Assembly (NCBI GenBank): GCA_024644775.1
Contig: JAHEHB010000282.1
Location: 1-7,337, forward strand
DNA: 7,337 nt
DNA from: Deltaproteobacteria bacterium
GTDB lineage: Bacteria; Desulfobacterota; Desulfobacteria; Desulfobacterales; SURF-15
Direction of reading: 5' to 3'
Both the position numbers and the translations under genes were made by a program. This document shows, in pieces, positions 5,986 through 7,337 of this stretch. Under the pieces are notes generated by a model that was not told where the DNA came from, ran no database searches, and saw nothing but the letters and a program-made list of their open reading frames with translations. The stretch's first letter is position 1. Each line of letters opens with the position of its first letter.

Positions 5986-7337
5986 TGTCCCGGTATGATA
6001 CGACATCTTTACCCAATATTGTCTTGTTCATGACCGATCAACAGCGGGCCGACACCATTGGTGCATACGGAAGCGCTGTTTGTCAAACACCGAATATCGA
6101 TAGACTTGCAAGGGAGGGGCTTCACTTTACAAACGCGTTTACCCCATGTGCCTTATGTTCGCCGGCACGCGCATCACTGCTTACCGGCACCTTTCCCCAT
6201 GAACACGGGGTGTTAACCAATGTTTCGCTTCACCCGGTTCGAAAAAGTCTTTCTCCGGAACAAGACATTCTGACCTCCGCCCTCAAAACAGCCGGCTACA
6301 AAGCAGGGTATGTGGGCAAATGGCACGTCAACAATGGGTTAACACCCATTGATTTCGGGTTTGATCACTACTTCTCACTCGCCGACTATACACGGTGGCG
6401 AAAAAAACAGGGTCTTGAAACGTCTGCTGAAGCTGACGATTATTCAGCGGGTTTACCGAAAGACGGTTTGGATCCCATACCCGTCGAGAAATGCCGGGAG
6501 GCGTGGCAATGTGATCGAGCAATGGAACTTATGGATCGGTATCATCAATCCGGCGCGCCTTTTTTTATTCGAATCGACTTTCACGGGCCTCACGCACCCA
6601 TGGTAATTCCAGAGCCGTACAGATCCATGTATTCGAGTGCAGACATCCCTCAATGGCCGAATTTTGCCGACGATCTACTCAACAAACCGATGGTACAACG
6701 GTCAAAACGGGAATTGTATGAAACCGAGCATACGACCTGGGAGCAGTGGCGGCCCAAGGTGGCCAGCTATTTCGGGGAGGTATCGCTTATCGACGCCCAG
6801 ATTGGGCGGGTGCTGAATTTCTTAGACGAACAGGGGTTGACCGATAATACCATGGTAATTTTTACCACCGACCACGGCGACACTTTCGGTGCACACCGGA
6901 TGCGTAACAAAGACTATGTGATGTATGAAGAGGTCTATCGCGTGCCTTTCATCGTTCGATGGCCGGACGTCATTGTTTCCGACCGTGACAGCGATGCCTA
7001 TAGTCATCATGTAATCGATATGTGTGCCACGATTCTAAATATATTGGGGCAAACGATACCCGACTCTATTCACGGGCGAAGTCTATTACCGATCTTTCAT
7101 GGAAAAGAGCCGACAAATTGGCCGAAGGAAGCATTCTCCCAGTTTCACGGTTGTCACTACGGACTATACACATTGAGGGCGATACGTACCGATACGCATC
7201 GATATATTTATAATCCATTTGATACGGATGAACTCTATGATCGAACAAATGATCCTTACGAGCTGATTAACCTTGCAAATGAGGCATCTGCAAAATCGAT
7301 CTCAAACGACCTCCGCCGACGGTTGGTAGAATGGATG
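5985..7337 (+). CDS. Cytoplasmic formylglycine-type sulfatase (partial, 3' end outside window)
   Basis: The frame is open from ATG 5985 to the window edge (451 codons, no stop), so the C-terminus is missing, probably only a short part. It is an alkaline-phosphatase-fold sulfatase that hydrolyses sulfate esters. The signature A-L-C58-S-P-A-R62-A-S-L-L-T-G is the Cys-type site where C58 becomes formylglycine. Metal and active-site candidates are D18/Q19 (MTDQQ), K112 and H114 (GYVGKWH), H203 (GPHAP), D296/H297 (TTDHGD) and K309. A second cysteine, C55, lies three residues before C58. There is no signal peptide, since the protein starts MSRYDTTSLPNIV and goes straight into the first strand, so hydrolysis is predicted in the cytoplasm. 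The start overlaps the tctA stop as TGATG, with AGGAAAG at 5971-5977 as ribosome site. This implies co-translation with the transporter. Choline-sulfatase-like or phosphonate monoester hydrolase-like specificity cannot be separated by reading. Confidence 0.93.
   Translation, partial: MSRYDTTSLPNIVLFMTDQQRADTIGAYGSAVCQTPNIDRLAREGLHFTNAFTPCALCSPARASLLTGTFPHEHGVLTNVSLHPVRKSLSPEQDILTSALKTAGYKAGYVGKWHVNNGLTPIDFGFDHYFSLADYTRWRKKQGLETSAEADDYSAGLPKDGLDPIPVEKCREAWQCDRAMELMDRYHQSGAPFFIRIDFHGPHAPMVIPEPYRSMYSSADIPQWPNFADDLLNKPMVQRSKRELYETEHTTWEQWRPKVASYFGEVSLIDAQIGRVLNFLDEQGLTDNTMVIFTTDHGDTFGAHRMRNKDYVMYEEVYRVPFIVRWPDVIVSDRDSDAYSHHVIDMCATILNILGQTIPDSIHGRSLLPIFHGKEPTNWPKEAFSQFHGCHYGLYTLRAIRTDTHRYIYNPFDTDELYDRTNDPYELINLANEASAKSISNDLRRRLVEWM

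Noticed and set aside
1..7337. Search for CRISPR arrays, tRNA or rRNA genes, and insertion sequences with transposase
   Set aside because: No regularly spaced repeats, no tRNA-like cloverleaf or rRNA segment, and no transposase motif were seen. The only repeats are the short structures listed.

Overview
The window is a compact uptake and catabolism locus from a Gram-negative, probably anaerobic bacterium. The best guess is a Desulfobacterota-type organism. That guess rests on an NtrC-class regulator beside a tripartite tricarboxylate transporter (TTT), a radical SAM enzyme and a formylglycine-type sulfatase, together with moderate GC. It is an inference from gene content, not a taxonomic assignment.

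Layout. At the left end is an NtrC/AtoC-type response regulator (11-1366, +). A radical SAM protein with a C-terminal twitch/SPASM-like cysteine set (1385-2494, -) converges on it after an 18-bp gap. A 358-bp non-coding stretch then separates the radical SAM gene from a divergent rightward operon. That stretch holds a perfect TGACC-N4-GGTCA palindrome (2531-2544), a well-spaced sigma-54 -24/-12 promoter (2650-2665) and a possible 23-codon leader ORF whose stop overlaps the next start (2785-2856). The operon reads tctC-like periplasmic binding protein (2853-3854), tctB-like small membrane subunit (4035-4433), tctA-like large membrane subunit (4483-5985) and a cytoplasmic-looking sulfatase (5985 to beyond the right edge). 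The tctC-tctB gap carries a perfect 11-bp hairpin and then a roughly 95-bp imperfect palindrome built from degenerate 7-mers. The tctB-tctA gap carries two mutually exclusive stems.

How the parts may work together (inference). A sensor kinase, presumably just upstream of the window, would phosphorylate the response regulator. The regulator would bind upstream of the sigma-54 promoter and switch on tctCBA-sulfatase. The binding protein would capture an organic anion, possibly a sulfate ester, TctAB would import it, and the sulfatase would release sulfate and the alcohol in the cytoplasm. The nearby radical SAM enzyme could be the oxygen-independent formylglycine maturase for the sulfatase Cys58. 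However, its cysteine complement looks smaller than that of a classical anSME, so this link is a hypothesis.
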